Assembly (NCBI GenBank): GCA_032622095.1
Contig: CP136066.1
Span: 232,998,961-233,062,960, forward strand
DNA from: Siphonodentalium dalli
Taxonomy: Eukaryota; Mollusca; Scaphopoda; Gadilida; Siphonodentaliidae
DNA length: 64,000 bases
Direction: 5' to 3'
A program made the position numbers and the translations under genes. Numbering within the stretch: the first letter of the stretch is position 1; the number at the start of each line of letters is the position of its first letter. The notes under the pieces were generated by a model. That model was not told where the DNA came from, did not search any database, and saw nothing but the letters and a program-made list of their open reading frames with translations. Positions 31,690 through 42,734 of this stretch are shown piece by piece.

Positions 31690-32545
31690 CCTCACCCAGG
31701 CCTCAAGATATGGTGCCAGAAATTTGCAGAATGAGGTCCCCAGAAGGTGAATTTAGTTATGTTTACCTTGCAGTGGGCTAGAATCACTAAATTCACCTTA
31801 TGTGGACCTCATTCTGCTCATGCAGGCCTCATCTGCTCTTGCATAGGCTTGGGGCAATTACTTGTGAATTACAATTGCTTCAACATTTTTCAATTACAAT
31901 TCCCATAAGACTCTATTTCACAATGTAATTAATTACAATTACAATTACTTTGAAGAGTCTTGAAAGTATCTTATCAAACTTCTTTAGAAAGATTCTTTTT
32001 CTTTTTTAGTTTAGTTTCTCTATAATACCAAATTGGCAGACAGGGGCGCCGGAAGAGGGGGGCAGAGGGGGCAGCTAACCCCCCTGCCCTTGACCAAGGG
32101 GGGCGAGCGGGGGCAGGACTTGCCCTTTTTCTGGAGACAGAAAATGCTTTTTGTGTGTTTAATCTCGTGTTTTTATAGCAAAATGTGACTTTTTTGGTCC
32201 AAATTTCACAAGGAATATTAATTTTTTGTCAATTTTATCACAAAACGGCCATAAAAACCGACAAATACCATTAAAATTGGGATTTTTGCCACAATGAATT
32301 TATGGTTATTTTCCCGAGTTTGCGGAGAAAATGCCCTTTTTTGCGGAAAAGTGCCCTTTTTGTAAGCTCTGCCCCCCCCTGCCCTTGGATGCTTCCGGCG
32401 CCCCTGTTGGCAGAAGACATTATGCATAATCATGGTGCCCAATAGGTGCACATCACCATCTGAATGAGGTCTCCAATAGGTGCACATCACCATCTGAATG
32501 AGGTCTCCAGAGGATAAATTTAGTGATGCTACACCTCCTGTCATG
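31690..32545 (+). mobile_element. J element pieces, split by a hAT-like MITE
   Basis: The left hairpin is at 31725-31820. 31850-31960 is an AATTACAATT-rich stretch. 31970-32040 resembles J interior (TTTAGTTTCTCTATAATACC, AAATTGGCAGA). J resumes at 32415 (AGACATTATGCATAATC) and ends in a partial right hairpin (32490-32540). A 36-bp phrase ending GAATGAGGTCTCC is duplicated at 32441-32512. Confidence 0.6.
32041..32406. mobile_element. hAT-like MITE with perfect 8-bp target repeat
   Basis: CAGGGGCGCCGGAAG and its exact inverse bound 366 bp. TTGGCAGA lies on both sides (32033-32040 and 32407-32414). Subterminal GGGGGGCAG/CTGCCCC runs are inverted too. The interior repeats TGCCCTTTTT-type phrases. 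The perfect flanks suggest a recent insertion into J. Confidence 0.9.
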
Positions 32546-32610
32546 GCCCAAATCTAATTATACCATGCAATCACTAGGGCTGTACTGATACACCCCTGCC
32601 ATGAAACAAT

Positions 32611-32815
32611 ACAGTAATGCTCTAAGTAATCGACTTCTTAACCACAGCAGAATTATGGGTAACTTTTCAGGATTTAGTCGGAAATATGGCTTGTTGCCAT
32701 TCATTGGAAAGCTCTCCCGAGAGCTTTCCGATGAATGGCAACATGCCATATTTCCGACTAAATCCTGAAAAGTTACCAATAATTATACTGTGGTTAAGGA
32801 GTCGATCATTAGTGT
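32611..32815. mobile_element. Family A MITE abutting the TSR exon donor
   Basis: ACAGTAATGCTCTAAGTAAT starts the left arm, the centre lies near 32718, and the right arm ends at GTCGATCATTAGTG with the outermost bases altered. The minus-strand donor GTATGT of the exon 32826-32969 begins at 32825, so the element starts about 10 bp inside the intron. Confidence 0.8.
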
Positions 32816-32825
32816 AGTGACATAC

Positions 32826-32969
32826 CTGAGCGTTACAAATAGAATACTCTATACGTTCGCCATCACAGCCATTTTGGTCAGAGCAGCGCCGGTGCTTAAC
32901 TCCCCTGCCACATGTTCGTGTGCACCTACTCCATCGTTCCCACCGATCACCAACAACGATATGCGAAAA
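32826..32969 (-). CDS. Thrombospondin type-1 repeat exon of an ADAMTS-like gene
   Basis: A 144-bp minus-strand exon, phase 0 at both ends, 48 codons, with acceptor TTCATTTCAG and donor GTATGTCAC. The peptide contains WERWSRCTRTCGRGV, then RRCSDQNGC and SICNAQ. WxxWxxC, TCGxGV and RxxC are the core of a TSP1 repeat, with five of the six cysteines here and the sixth expected at the start of the next exon. TSP1 repeats bind matrix glycosaminoglycans and fold with stacked Trp/Arg side chains. In ADAMTS proteases the first TSR lies between the disintegrin-like and cysteine-rich domains, which fits the minus-strand order 32.8 kb then 17.2 kb. Other TSR-bearing secreted proteins remain possible from this exon alone. 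The frame is open and splice sites are consensus. Confidence 0.8.
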
Positions 32970-32993
32970 CTGAAATGAAAAATATTCACAACT

Positions 32994-33733
32994 TAAAATT
33001 TAAATTTCAAGTCACCGATTATTTTTTTTATAGTGCCTTGATATACGGCTTTAATAACAATCTATGCCATAAGATATGATTAAAATACTATAATTAATCA
33101 CTATTTGAAACATCTGTGTCTCAGAAGATGCCCATAGAGAAATATAAAACTGCTGAAATTATAGAAATATTTCTCCCGTTATGGCTCACAGAATGCAACA
33201 GAATTCAAACTAAAAATGTATTTTCAATGGAGGGGGAATAACTTAGTTATTCGTCTTCCACTGAAATTAATGAAATTTGAGCACAGAACACAAGTTGGTA
33301 ACTCAACAAAAACAAAATGTTCAAAGTTTATTAAACCAGGCCGACTTGAGCGATGTGCAATTGTTGGATTGTACACTGTTTGAATCTCGCGCCAAGTTGT
33401 GACCCTTGAGCAAGGTCGCTCGTACTGTGTCTGCTTTGCACCACCCATGCATTACAAGGGTACCTGATAATGAGCAGTGAAAGATCTTGTCAGTATGCTA
33501 GCCATATGGTATCCTCGTATACTCCCGGCTGTACCTCCCCCTGTCCCCGGGGAGCAGTAGATGGTTACTGAATGTTCAGGCTCATCAGGGTAATAATTGT
33601 AAAAACTTTGAGCGCTTTGGGCCTCATGGGAAAGGCGCTTTACAAATGCTATACATTATTAATACACCTTTTGGAGCTTCCTCAAATGGTATACAATATG
33701 GCACATATTTAATATGAAATTATCTGGGCCTTT
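32994..33733 (+). repeat. Dispersed repeat G with a nested SINE
   Basis: 32994-33345 and 33660-33733 match 45426-45893 (ATAGTG-CTTGATATACGG, CATCTGTGTCTCAGAAGATG, TAACTCAACAAAAACAA, and the end GGGCCTTTAA). The ends are inverted (AAAGGCCCA...TGGGCCTTT). The copy is split near 33345 by a ~315-bp SINE. Confidence 0.65.
33343..33656 (+). mobile_element. tRNA-derived SINE (probable)
   Basis: GTTTGAATCTCGCGCC (33377-33392) resembles an RNA polymerase III B box, followed by CCCTTGAGCAAGGTCGCTC and a tail, CTTTGAGCGCTTTGGGCCTC, GGCGCTTTACAAATGC, ending TATTAAT. These are familiar SINE phrases in aquatic animals. The A box is poorly preserved. A TTATTA-type repeat at both sides may be its target duplication. 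Confidence 0.55.
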
Positions 33734-34288
33734 AAAATAAAGAAAACAAGAAGTTTTGTAATATTGGAATATGGTCAGAATGGAGACTAAATTTAAACTA
33801 AACAAAAATCGTGAAATTTCTATATACTCTCCTCAATAAAATAAATTTTTCACTATTTTGGTCTGCCTGGCTTAACTCAAAGAAATATGAACTAACATTT
33901 GTAAACAAGTCATTCTGAGTAAATTTTTCAAAGAATATTAATATATTTTTGTCGTTCACCATTCTTCACAGTGTTCAGTACACATTTCCATATATTTTTC
34001 TTAGAAAATGATTTTGTGTTTGTTGGATTTGGCCGGGGGACAAAACAAATAATTTGAAGCTCCATAAAGTTCACATTTTTTTAGGGAATGATTTTTGTTT
34101 TTAATTTAATTTTTGTCCTGCCATTCGGAACCTTGTAATCAGTCCAGTTTCTACATAGCGGTGATTTTTCTTTTGGCAGATATAACATCCCACATACATA
34201 GACATCATGTCTGCCATATTAAAATACTAGACTGATTTAGAGAAGAAACAGGACTCCTATAACTTCTTAATTTTGTTGATATTCCCAG
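33734..34288. other. No feature recognised
   Basis: AT-rich intronic-looking DNA. A 38-codon minus-strand frame around 34120-34230 contains a CxxC but no splice support. Confidence 0.4.
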
Positions 34289-34292
34289 TTAA

Positions 34293-34720
34293 CCCTTTCA
34301 GCACTAGGTCCGATTTTTGTATCAACCCATATACCCTGTGCCAATGCATTCTCTTATATATGCGAGTCGACCATAGGTCGCCTCGCATATATAAGAGAAA
34401 TTTGAGAATGCATTGGCCTAACAATTTTTCATCATTTGTTATTATTTTTTACAATTTTTTCTTATATTCTTTAACAGACTTATTTTGTAGGTTTAGTGCC
34501 AGGGAATCTTTGGCATTAAAATTATTACTATGAATACTTGGTGATAGTTTTGAGTTATAACATGCTCCTAAGGTTTTATCCAGTTTGTTTTTAAATTCGC
34601 TATAGCATGCTTAAGCATACCCAAACAAAAAGAGAAAAAACAGTTTTTTTTATTTTTTTAGGACCGATTTTACAGACCGTAAATTAGGGCCGATGAGATC
34701 GGCCCCTGGCACTGAAAGGG
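34293..34720 (-). mobile_element. Family C piggyBac-like MITE, long form
   Basis: TTAA at 34289-34292 and 34721-34724. Ends CCCTTTCAGCACTAGG and CCTGGCACTGAAAGGG. Same orientation as 13047-13495, with an 8-bp duplication (AAATTTGAG) beside the hairpin (34340-34415). Confidence 0.85.
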
Positions 34721-34964
34721 TTAAAATAATTTAGTTAACATGTGGATATTAATTAGCGCATACATATATTAAATATACATTATTGAAACAACATAATTAG
34801 TAATAGCAAAGTGAATATTTTGGCTAGTTTTCAATAACATTCTTGACATGAGAATGTGAGGTCTGTATGCTATTTGAACTGTTCACAACTAATTTTGGGT
34901 GAACAGTTTTTTTTAAATAGAAATCATCTAGACCCAGAGGTATTACAAATTCAGATAGGCTTAA

Positions 34965-35347
34965 CCCTTTACCCAACAGAAGGGCCTTGTGCCAATGCAT
35001 TCTCTTATATATGCGAGTTGACCATAGGTCGCCTCGCATATATAAGAGAATGCATTGGCTTAACACATTAAAAATTATAAAATTGTTAAAGAATGTAAGA
35101 AAAAATGGTACAAAGATTTTTTTTAGGCCAATGCATTCTCTTATATATGCGAGGCGACCTATGGTCGACTCGCATATATAAGAGAATGCATTGGCACAGG
35201 GCATAACTGTAACTATCACAATGTGATCAAGGAGCCGGTTCCAATGATATCCATATTTGTATGGTTCTATTGAGACAGACCGAAGATATTTTAGGCTGTT
35301 GAAGCTTTATTTGGCCGGTTTTGGCCGGTTTGTTGGGTATTAAAGGG
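34965..35347 (+). mobile_element. Family D piggyBac-like MITE, two hairpins
   Basis: TTAA at 34961-34964 and 35348-35351. Ends CCCTTTACCCAACA and TGTTGGGTATTAAAGGG (two extra bases on the right). Two copies of the AATGCATTCTCTTATATATG hairpin (34995-35060 and 35128-35195), then TTTGGCCGGTTTTGGCCGGT near the right end. 34725-34960 holds nothing recognisable. Confidence 0.85.
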
Positions 35348-36716
35348 TTAATATGTTTCTGTATAGACATTATATATTATTTTTTTTTTGGATTAAATCA
35401 GCCCAAAATTATGAATCGGCGGTTTCTGACATGGGTCGGTCGGGTTAGCAGATACACAGGTAATATTTTTTAAGCCTAAAATAAATACAGCAACTTTCTA
35501 ATGGAACAAATTCCAAGGCAATAGGCCTGATAAATATGTATTGCTTTTAATACTGCACAACAATACTCAGAAACTTTTGCTGCTGAGATCTGCATGGAAA
35601 TTCCATTATAAATTGGTCACTTGACCTCCTTAAATGTCGTATCAGGTCACACCCAGAAATATTTTTCAGTCATAATTATTACTTGGAGTTTGCATAAATA
35701 TGACCTTCCCTTTATGATATTATCCCTTGAAGTCGCCGTTTTGGCAGCCATCTTCGGCGAATTGTAAGAAACGAATGGAGACAGAAAATCACTGGGGCTC
35801 AGCTGCGATCAAAGAATCAGTTCATTTCCGATTTTGCGCGATGATTCGTTTCGGTTACGCGCTTATTCGTTCCCGATTTTTAAACACGGTCTTTCACGCT
35901 TCAGAAAGTTTTTGCGCTCGAAATTTGAAATTATGACTGAAAGGTAAGTACCTAAAATGTTTTATCGAACAATGAAGTTGATTAGCATATGTATAATGTA
36001 TTTGTGTACCGGAATGGGTCATTTTCGTAGTCAAAAATCGCAACCAATTTTTTTGTTAATTTTGCATGTGATTTCCCATAGCGAAATTCTCGTTGACACT
36101 ACAACATTTCCAAAGAATATGAGACGATTATTACGGAGTAAAACCAGAAACTTGATCCCCGTGATGACATGAAAACATTTAGCACGAGTTAAATCATCGC
36201 CATTCTTGAGATATTTACCGTTGAATATCAACTGAAAAAAGCGTTGATTCATTCGTGATTTCGAGGTTCCAATCATGTTCATTCCCTCCCAAAAGACGAT
36301 GATTCATTCCTGATTAGCAACTTCAATTCTTAGCGTGGCTGACTGTTACAATCGTGCAAATGACGACGCAATCGTCAAATTTGGCATCAAGGTAAACCAC
36401 TGTCCACTCCATCTAATTTAATGAGAAAGAGAGCCCGAAATATCTCCATTTTTCAATATTCCCAGCAAAATGGTGTCAGTTCCCATATATATACAAACAT
36501 TTGAGGGGGGAATTGAGTTGATTCTGTTAAAAAATAAACTAATGTGAGTCTGGTAAATGTTAAGTTTATTATCAGATTATGACATCTTACAAAATGGCTG
36601 CCAAAGTAGCCCCCGTTAATACCATATATACATGTAACCTGTATCATTTTGTGTGTGCGCATGATTAGGTTTGGTCGAAAATAGGGTTGTTCGACGGAAG
36701 TAAACTAACTATATAA

Positions 36717-36898
36717 ACAGTTGTGAGGTAACACGTGAAATACATTAAAGGTGCCATGTGTGCATACCTTCAAATCAGTTCACAAACATTTATTGGCGAG
36801 TAAATTCTACATAAATCGCCAATAAATGTTTGTGAACTGATTTGAAGGTATGCACACATGGCACCTTTAATGTATTTCACGTGTTACCTCACAACTGT
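36717..36898. repeat. Perfect long hairpin, about 80-bp arms
   Basis: ACAGTTGTGAGGTAACACGT runs to TTATTGGCGA on one arm and is inverted without visible mismatch on the other, around a ~19-base loop. No target duplication is evident. It is likely a young foldback MITE inside the 3-kb element. Confidence 0.9.
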
Positions 36899-37144
36899 TA
36901 ACCAAAGCCATAACATGTATGTTTCGAAAATCTGGAATCTGAGTTTGATATAGGGGCTATACAATGTATGGTGTGTATTTAAATCTACTGCAATCGTACT
37001 CTCTATCTCGCTCTCTATACATATACTAGTACATTTAATGTGCAGTACTGGAATGTATAGCCATATCTGCGTATATGTCAATAGAATATCTCCATGAAAA
37101 TAAACGAAGTTGAATATAAAATTTTCATGATACATACTATAGTT

Positions 37145-37213
37145 GCAGTCTCTTCAAAAAGAAACGTACACTCGCGAGCGATAGGGAGTGTACGTTTCTT
37201 TTTAAAGAGACTG
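37145..37213. repeat. Small foldback
   Basis: CAGTCTCTTCAAAAAGAAAC and GTACACTC pair with the inverse (GAGTGTACGTTTC, AAAGAGACTG) around a 12-base loop. Confidence 0.8.
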
Positions 37214-37869
37214 GTATAGTTGGAAAAGTTAAAATAATTGTCGAACTGACTCGATGTAGACAGCATTGTGGATTGTCCCTCATTGGAATCATATTCTTAC
37301 TCGGCTACGTCATCAGAAGTCAAATTCTTCCCTCAATGTCTATATTTAATCAGAACATATTGTTATGAATGTATCTATAGAATCTATTTGTTTTCTATCT
37401 TCCATTTCAGATTGTATACGGGTGTTATCCACAGTTATCGGTGAGGTGTTATCTTTGGAAGAATCTGTCCTCCTGCTCGATTTGTCCGTAGCCACCATTT
37501 ATCGATAAGTTATCGTGTTGTATTTTGTTGCAAATTTTGAAATCCAAGATGGCCGCTGGCAGCCATGTTTTTTTGGCCGAATGACCCCAAAATGACTCAT
37601 TCCTATTTACATGTCCATGTTAACATCCATGATAAATAGTATGCACAGAAATTCATATACAGCTGTTTACAGTGAATTCCCCCCCCCCCCGCAAATATCT
37701 GTTTTAGTGTTAAAAGGGGGGTGGGTGTCAAAAAATGGTCGGAAAAAACTGCCAAAAACGGAAAAAAAATTGGCGGTGGGGGTGGGTGGGTACAAAAAAT
37801 TATCGAAAGGGAAAAAATGCCATACGTGCCTGAAATTATTTCCTACCCCCCCCCCCTGTAACTTGTGGA

Positions 37870-38060
37870 AAAATCATCCAATCCTGCCAAAATTCGAACT
37901 TGACCTGTATTTTGACCTACCAAACTCATGTAACGAATTTGGTTCAGATTGACTGAGGTTCACTAAAGTTATCATCCGGACAGTTAACGGACGGACATAC
38001 ATGTGCAGACGAACGAACAGACCAATGCTATAATACAACACGTTTTTGAAGAAAAAAACG
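37870..38060 (+). repeat. Dispersed repeat I, copy 3
   Basis: CGAACTTGACCTGTATTTTG, GTTCACTAAAGTTATCATCC and GAACAGACCAATGC match 24350-24480 and 24790-24960, ending in a TATAATAC-ACG stretch. Confidence 0.65.
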
Positions 38061-39223
38061 GGCATATAAAACGTGTCTTTGGGCTAATCATATCGATTAC
38101 TCGGTGACATTCTATTAACACATCTTCAGTTTGGCGAAGATTTTTGGGCTATAGCAAATACGAGGGTGGTGGTTTCGATGACCAGATTTGATTTCAAATG
38201 CATTCGAATAACCTACCATGAAAGGCTCTTTAATTCCAAATCTAAAAATTACAATGACAGCGATATTATCGAGAATTATCTGTCATATTTAGATGCTGAT
38301 TCTGAATGCATCGAATAAGCGCACACCGGATTTGTCTGCCAATGAATAACCGCCTTGGGGGGAACGAATAATCGCCTGTCATGTATATTGTTTTACTCAG
38401 GAATACCCCCATAAGTATATGAAATCAGATGAAAGTCTAATAATTGCACGTCAGGCTGTTAATGAACATTATAAAAATGACGATATATTCCCCGTTTTTA
38501 TCCATTGTAAGATTTTATTACATTTGAAGTGGTCCACGTGGTCAACATTGTGTCGCACAACGCGTGATTTGAGCTTCATTTTAGTCTTCTGAAAAATTAA
38601 ATATCACGAGGGACTCTTAATATACCGTCTATAACGATATATATACCCAACGGATTCGAAATATTTCTCATTCAATTTGGTTATAACTAGATACTCACCA
38701 TTTTCGTCGTCGTTTCTCACAATTGTTTTCTTGATGACAACAAAATCGAACTGAATCATCGCAAATATCGCGAACGAATCATCGCAAATAATGCGAAGGA
38801 ACTGATTCTTTGATCGCAGCTGAGCCCCAGTGAAAATACTTGTAATGAAAGGTAACGTTATTCAAATTTAAAATGTTGATTTTACGAGTTAAAGAGTGTA
38901 AACACGGATATCAGTAGAATTGTATAAGTAAGATAATTTTATACATTTCTCACAAAATTCTTTCAGAAGTTTCATAGACTCACAAAATTGATACAAATAT
39001 TAGATTAGTGACCCGGATATAACCGGTGCCAAAAATATTTGACCGCGTTGTTGTTGTAACTGAAGCTGTGGAATTCTAATGAAAGTGTCAATGAGACTGT
39101 AGCTCAAATTGTAAAAAATGGGGGTAATTATTGAAGCGATTAGGGATGCGGAAATTTGAAATGTTATGAGCAGAAGAAGGACGTGGTCTGTGGAGTGGGG
39201 CCAAAGGATTTAAAGTAAAACTT

Positions 39224-39520
39224 AAAGTGATGCGAAACACTCTAGTTGGGTGATTAAATAGAAATGGTGAATAATCTTCCTCATAGTAGTTATATTTTAC
39301 AAATATTATATCCAAATTGACAACACACATCGTCATTCTTAAATATTAATGAAATACAGTGACTCTCGGTGGCGAACACATTTTCGTAAGTTTATCGACG
39401 ATAGATGCGTCCCGAATCTAGAAGTAAATATTTACATTTGAGAGTAGCTCGGACGATGTTTTCTATGGAGTGGTACTGTCGATTTGCTTCAGATTTTCGG
39501 CTATATTAGAGAATGTTACA
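39224..39520 (+). repeat. Dispersed repeat F, copy 2
   Basis: AAAGTGATGCGAAACACTCT to AGAGAATGTTACATCC. It matches the copies at 27113 and 53786, and extends about 30 bp past the truncated copy at 27113. Confidence 0.75.
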
Positions 39521-39829
39521 TCCCCCCAGTTGGCATGGCGCCGTAATGTGGGGCATATCTGTATCTGTCTGTATATGTAGTTGTTACGTCCTAGTGACCA
39601 AGGCTGGCTTTTACAGGACGGGATCGAGTAGATCCATAATTTTTCCAGGAAGTTTTTTGCCGAACCCGTGACTTCTTCGCCACGGTAGGGATCTAAATTT
39701 AACGTGCGCACATTGTTGCACACGGGACAGCCATTAGCGTCGGCTCCCGATCCGACGGTGTGCCAAGTGTAGTGTCATCCCTGGTCATGACATTAATGAT
39801 TACGAGAGGAGCAGAGGTACGAAGTTAGT

Positions 39830-40056
39830 CCAGTACGCATATTTTCAAATTTTGTCTGAGACTCTTTGGCTTCTGGAATCTTTCTCAGATCACTGATCGT
39901 GGCATCGGTGATTGATTTGTGATGCCCATGGTACTGGGAATGCAGATGGCGACACAAAGTCCGACCGATATTTTGTCGGATTTGAACCCTCGACCGTGTC
40001 GAATGTGTTGCTCAGAGGTCGGCCCACAAACCAACTGAGCTATCCGCTCCTCCTGG
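39830..40056 (-). mobile_element. tRNA-derived SINE head
   Basis: Read on the minus strand, GGATAGCTCAGTTGG (40031-40046) is a good A box and GGTTCAAATCC (39978-39988) a good B box, with tRNA-like spacing for a long-variable-arm type. The body continues to lower coordinates without a clear tail. A functional tRNA is unlikely because the acceptor stem is not closed and the B box is followed by unrelated sequence. 39521-39829 holds a minus-strand frame without recognised motifs. Confidence 0.55.
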
Positions 40057-41024
40057 ACCATAATGCGACAGACGGTCGTTATCAGGCCATATGATTTTTC
40101 CATGACTGAAGTTGAATCGCACATTTATTATTTTAGTAAGACCAATCATAGAAGTGGACATCCCAATTGGACCGACATCAGTATGACTGTTTAATCTCAC
40201 ATGCGAAACGCCGGAGTTGGGGTACCCACATTTGGTGACCCCCTTTTTGAATGGTTTATAACTTCCGGTATGTCTTGTACATGTTAAAACGAGAACATCT
40301 TACCACTACCACCAACGCTACATGCGTATTTTGGTAAAGTAAGACGAGTTATATAGTAAGTTGATCAGTTCTATGTACATCAGTTATTCACATTCACTCA
40401 TATTGGGGGAGAGACAGGTTGTCTGGTTGTGGGGCATAATGCGACACTCGGGTACAACCAATACGAGAACAAATATGATTAGGCATATCGGAAATAAAAC
40501 CTGGAAAAATAAATCTTATCGTAACCTTAGTTCAAAATAAAAGAAAAAAAAAACATATTCGATCATTCCCAAACATTAAAACATGATATAGATAAATAAT
40601 TATTGTTAACCCTACCCCGGACATTTTCCTGAAATAAAAACTTTATGGTGCTATTTCACCCGCCATATAAATAAATAAAATGTCTCGAATTGGTCTGCTG
40701 CTATGACTTTAAATAACGCTTATACCTTTTTTCAATCCACACAAGAAAAGAAACTGCAGTCCGTCTTGCATTTATTAAGTTCGGTATATGCTGATGTTGT
40801 AATGTCAAATGTATCGCATTGTACTCCGTATATGGGGCATAATGCGACGGATTGGGTACGTCGACGGGGAGTAATGGTGTTCAGAAATTGGTGCTTCCCA
40901 GGCAAGTGTGTGTATTAATATGTATAGTGGAAATATTTATCTAACTTTTAGTTTAATAATATGTGCCCTTCCATCGTTTATTATCCAATAAACTGAATGC
41001 CGACTCGGATTGAAGTTCCAGTTA
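40057..41024. other. No gene seen
   Basis: GGGGCATAATGCGAC recurs at 40432 and 40846 and ATAATGCGACAG at 40061. The segments between them are not otherwise alike. No coding segment was recognised. Confidence 0.4.
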
Positions 41025-41345
41025 AAATTATAATACGTTGGGCCAACGTCGCATAATGTCGACGTTGACGTTGTTGGCCCTTGATTGGCCAAACGTATTC
41101 CTCACATTCGTTTGAAATATAGCGTTGGCCCAACGTGCCAACGGAATTAACTGCAGTAACGGTACAGTGGTTGGTTTGGCGTTGTTGGTCCTTGGTTGGC
41201 TTTATACACAATAATTGCTGACACAATATGCAACGCTACGCCATTCAATACGCTGGGTTGTTTTTGGTTGGTATATATATGGTTGGCACAGAATCGTTAT
41301 GTCAACGTTGTAATGCCAACGTAAATGACGTTGCAAGCCAAATAG
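41025..41345. repeat. GTTGGCCCAAC palindromic-motif cluster, left
   Basis: Repeated self-complementary phrases: GTTGGGCCAACGTCG, GACGTTGTTGGCCC, GCGTTGGCCCAACGTGCC, GGCGTTGTTGGTCC, ATGTCAACGTTGTAATGCC. Spacing is irregular (40-80 bp), so this is not a simple tandem repeat. Its partner cluster lies at 42735-42975. Confidence 0.7.
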
Positions 41346-41747
41346 ACTATTCCAATTAAAACATTAGAACTGAATTGGACAGTCCATTGAATCATGATTG
41401 GGTTACACTTACAGCTTCACCACTATCATAGAGCTACATGTATGTTGTATATACAGTGGCTAAAAATAACTAATATTTCAATAAGAGATCACTTCTGCAG
41501 TCTCTCATATTGCAGTTAAGCTGCATTATTGGTAGTTAATTGTGATCTACCTGGGTTATCAAACTCAAATCTGTTCAATTCTTAGTTGAAAAAGGGCCAT
41601 AACTCTGGTATAACAAATCAGATCTAACCCATATTCGAACTTGATCTGTGCGCGCATGCACAGCGGGTCAAACGTCTGATTTTCGTATGGCGCGCTGCGT
41701 TCTGGTGGTCGTTCTGCTTATATTGAATTAGGCAAATAAAGGATTAA

Positions 41748-42139
41748 CCCTTTACCCAACAAACCGGCCAAAACCGGCCAAATAAAGCTTCAACAGCCTA
41801 AACTATCTTCGGTCTGTCTCAATAGAACCATACAAATATGGATATCATTGGAACCGGCTCCTTGACCACATTGTGATAGTTACAGTTATGCCCTCTGCCA
41901 ATGCATTCTCTTATATATGCGAGTCGACCATAGGTCGCCTCGCATATATAAGAGAATGCATTGGCCTAAAAAAAATCTTTTTTTAACACTTTTTACCATT
42001 TTTTCTTACATTCTTTAACAATTTTATAATTTTTAATGTGTTAAGCCAATGCATTCTCTTATATATGCGAGGCGACCTATGGTCGACTCGCATATATAAG
42101 AGAATGCATTGGCACAGGGTCCTTCTGTTGGGTAAAGGG
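41748..42139 (-). mobile_element. Family D piggyBac-like MITE
   Basis: TTAA at 41744-41747 and 42140-42143. Ends CCCTTTACCCAACA and TGTTGGGTAAAGGG. It is inverted relative to the copies at 34965 and 43395 and very similar to them. 41346-41743 and 42144-42734 hold nothing recognised. Confidence 0.88.
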
Positions 42140-42734
42140 TTAAATATCTATATTTTGGAATTCTAGTATTTGTTCGTTCTTTAGATACGACCATCATTCA
42201 GTGATGCTATCCGAGGTAAGTTCATATTTGTGTCGTGTATCGTGTCCAATCTCCCATATTTGATATCAACATATTATATGTCCATGTAACATTATATGAT
42301 GACACCAGGTGCGAATGAAGAGTGTAAGACTGTGCGCATGTGACAGTGAGATATTTTCCCCTCTCGCCCTTGAAGTATCGTATGCTAATGTATGTCTGTG
42401 ATATTCCGTGTATGTTTTGCTATTCAATAAAAAAATATAATAAACAAAAATTCATATTTGTGAGAAACTACTTTTTTGTGTAAAATTAGTTCAAAATTTC
42501 CCGAATTTTTTTCTGAATCACACTCACACTGAGTTCTGAATATTTGCATGGCGTACATATAAGTTATTATAGCGCAGAATACTTGCATAACTGACATATA
42601 ACATGACAGTTGTAGTTTATTACAAACTCGCCTCAGATAGTGATATGGTGGCTGATGGTGATAACTGAGAGTATGAACGGATTATTGGAAGCCAAAAAAA
42701 CATCATAATATACTCCCCAACGTTATGCCAAACT

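Larger units (their letters stand above)
35790..38832. mobile_element. 3-kb element with perfect 34-bp inverted ends
   Basis: CACTGGGGCTCAGCTGCGAT and the next 14 bp are exactly inverted at 38799-38832. AAAAT flanks both sides (35785-35789, 38833-38837), a 5-bp target repeat. Subterminal GCGATGATTCGTT motifs occur at both ends, some repeated. The interior has no transposase-like frame; it carries a perfect hairpin (36717-36898), a smaller one (37145-37213), C runs and a repeat-I copy (37885-38050). The superfamily is not certain: a 5-bp repeat with CACTG ends is nearest to Transib-like elements, but the heptamer does not match well. 35352-35780 and 38840-39220 show nothing recognisable. Confidence 0.75.

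Noticed and set aside
39463-39778. Minus-strand frame with a CPxC motif as a zinc-binding or transposase fragment
   Set aside because: The frame overlaps an F repeat end, and only one cysteine pair is seen; no partner ligands were found.
39975-40050. Functional tRNA gene
   Set aside because: A and B boxes are good, but the acceptor stem does not close and the sequence continues as a SINE body.
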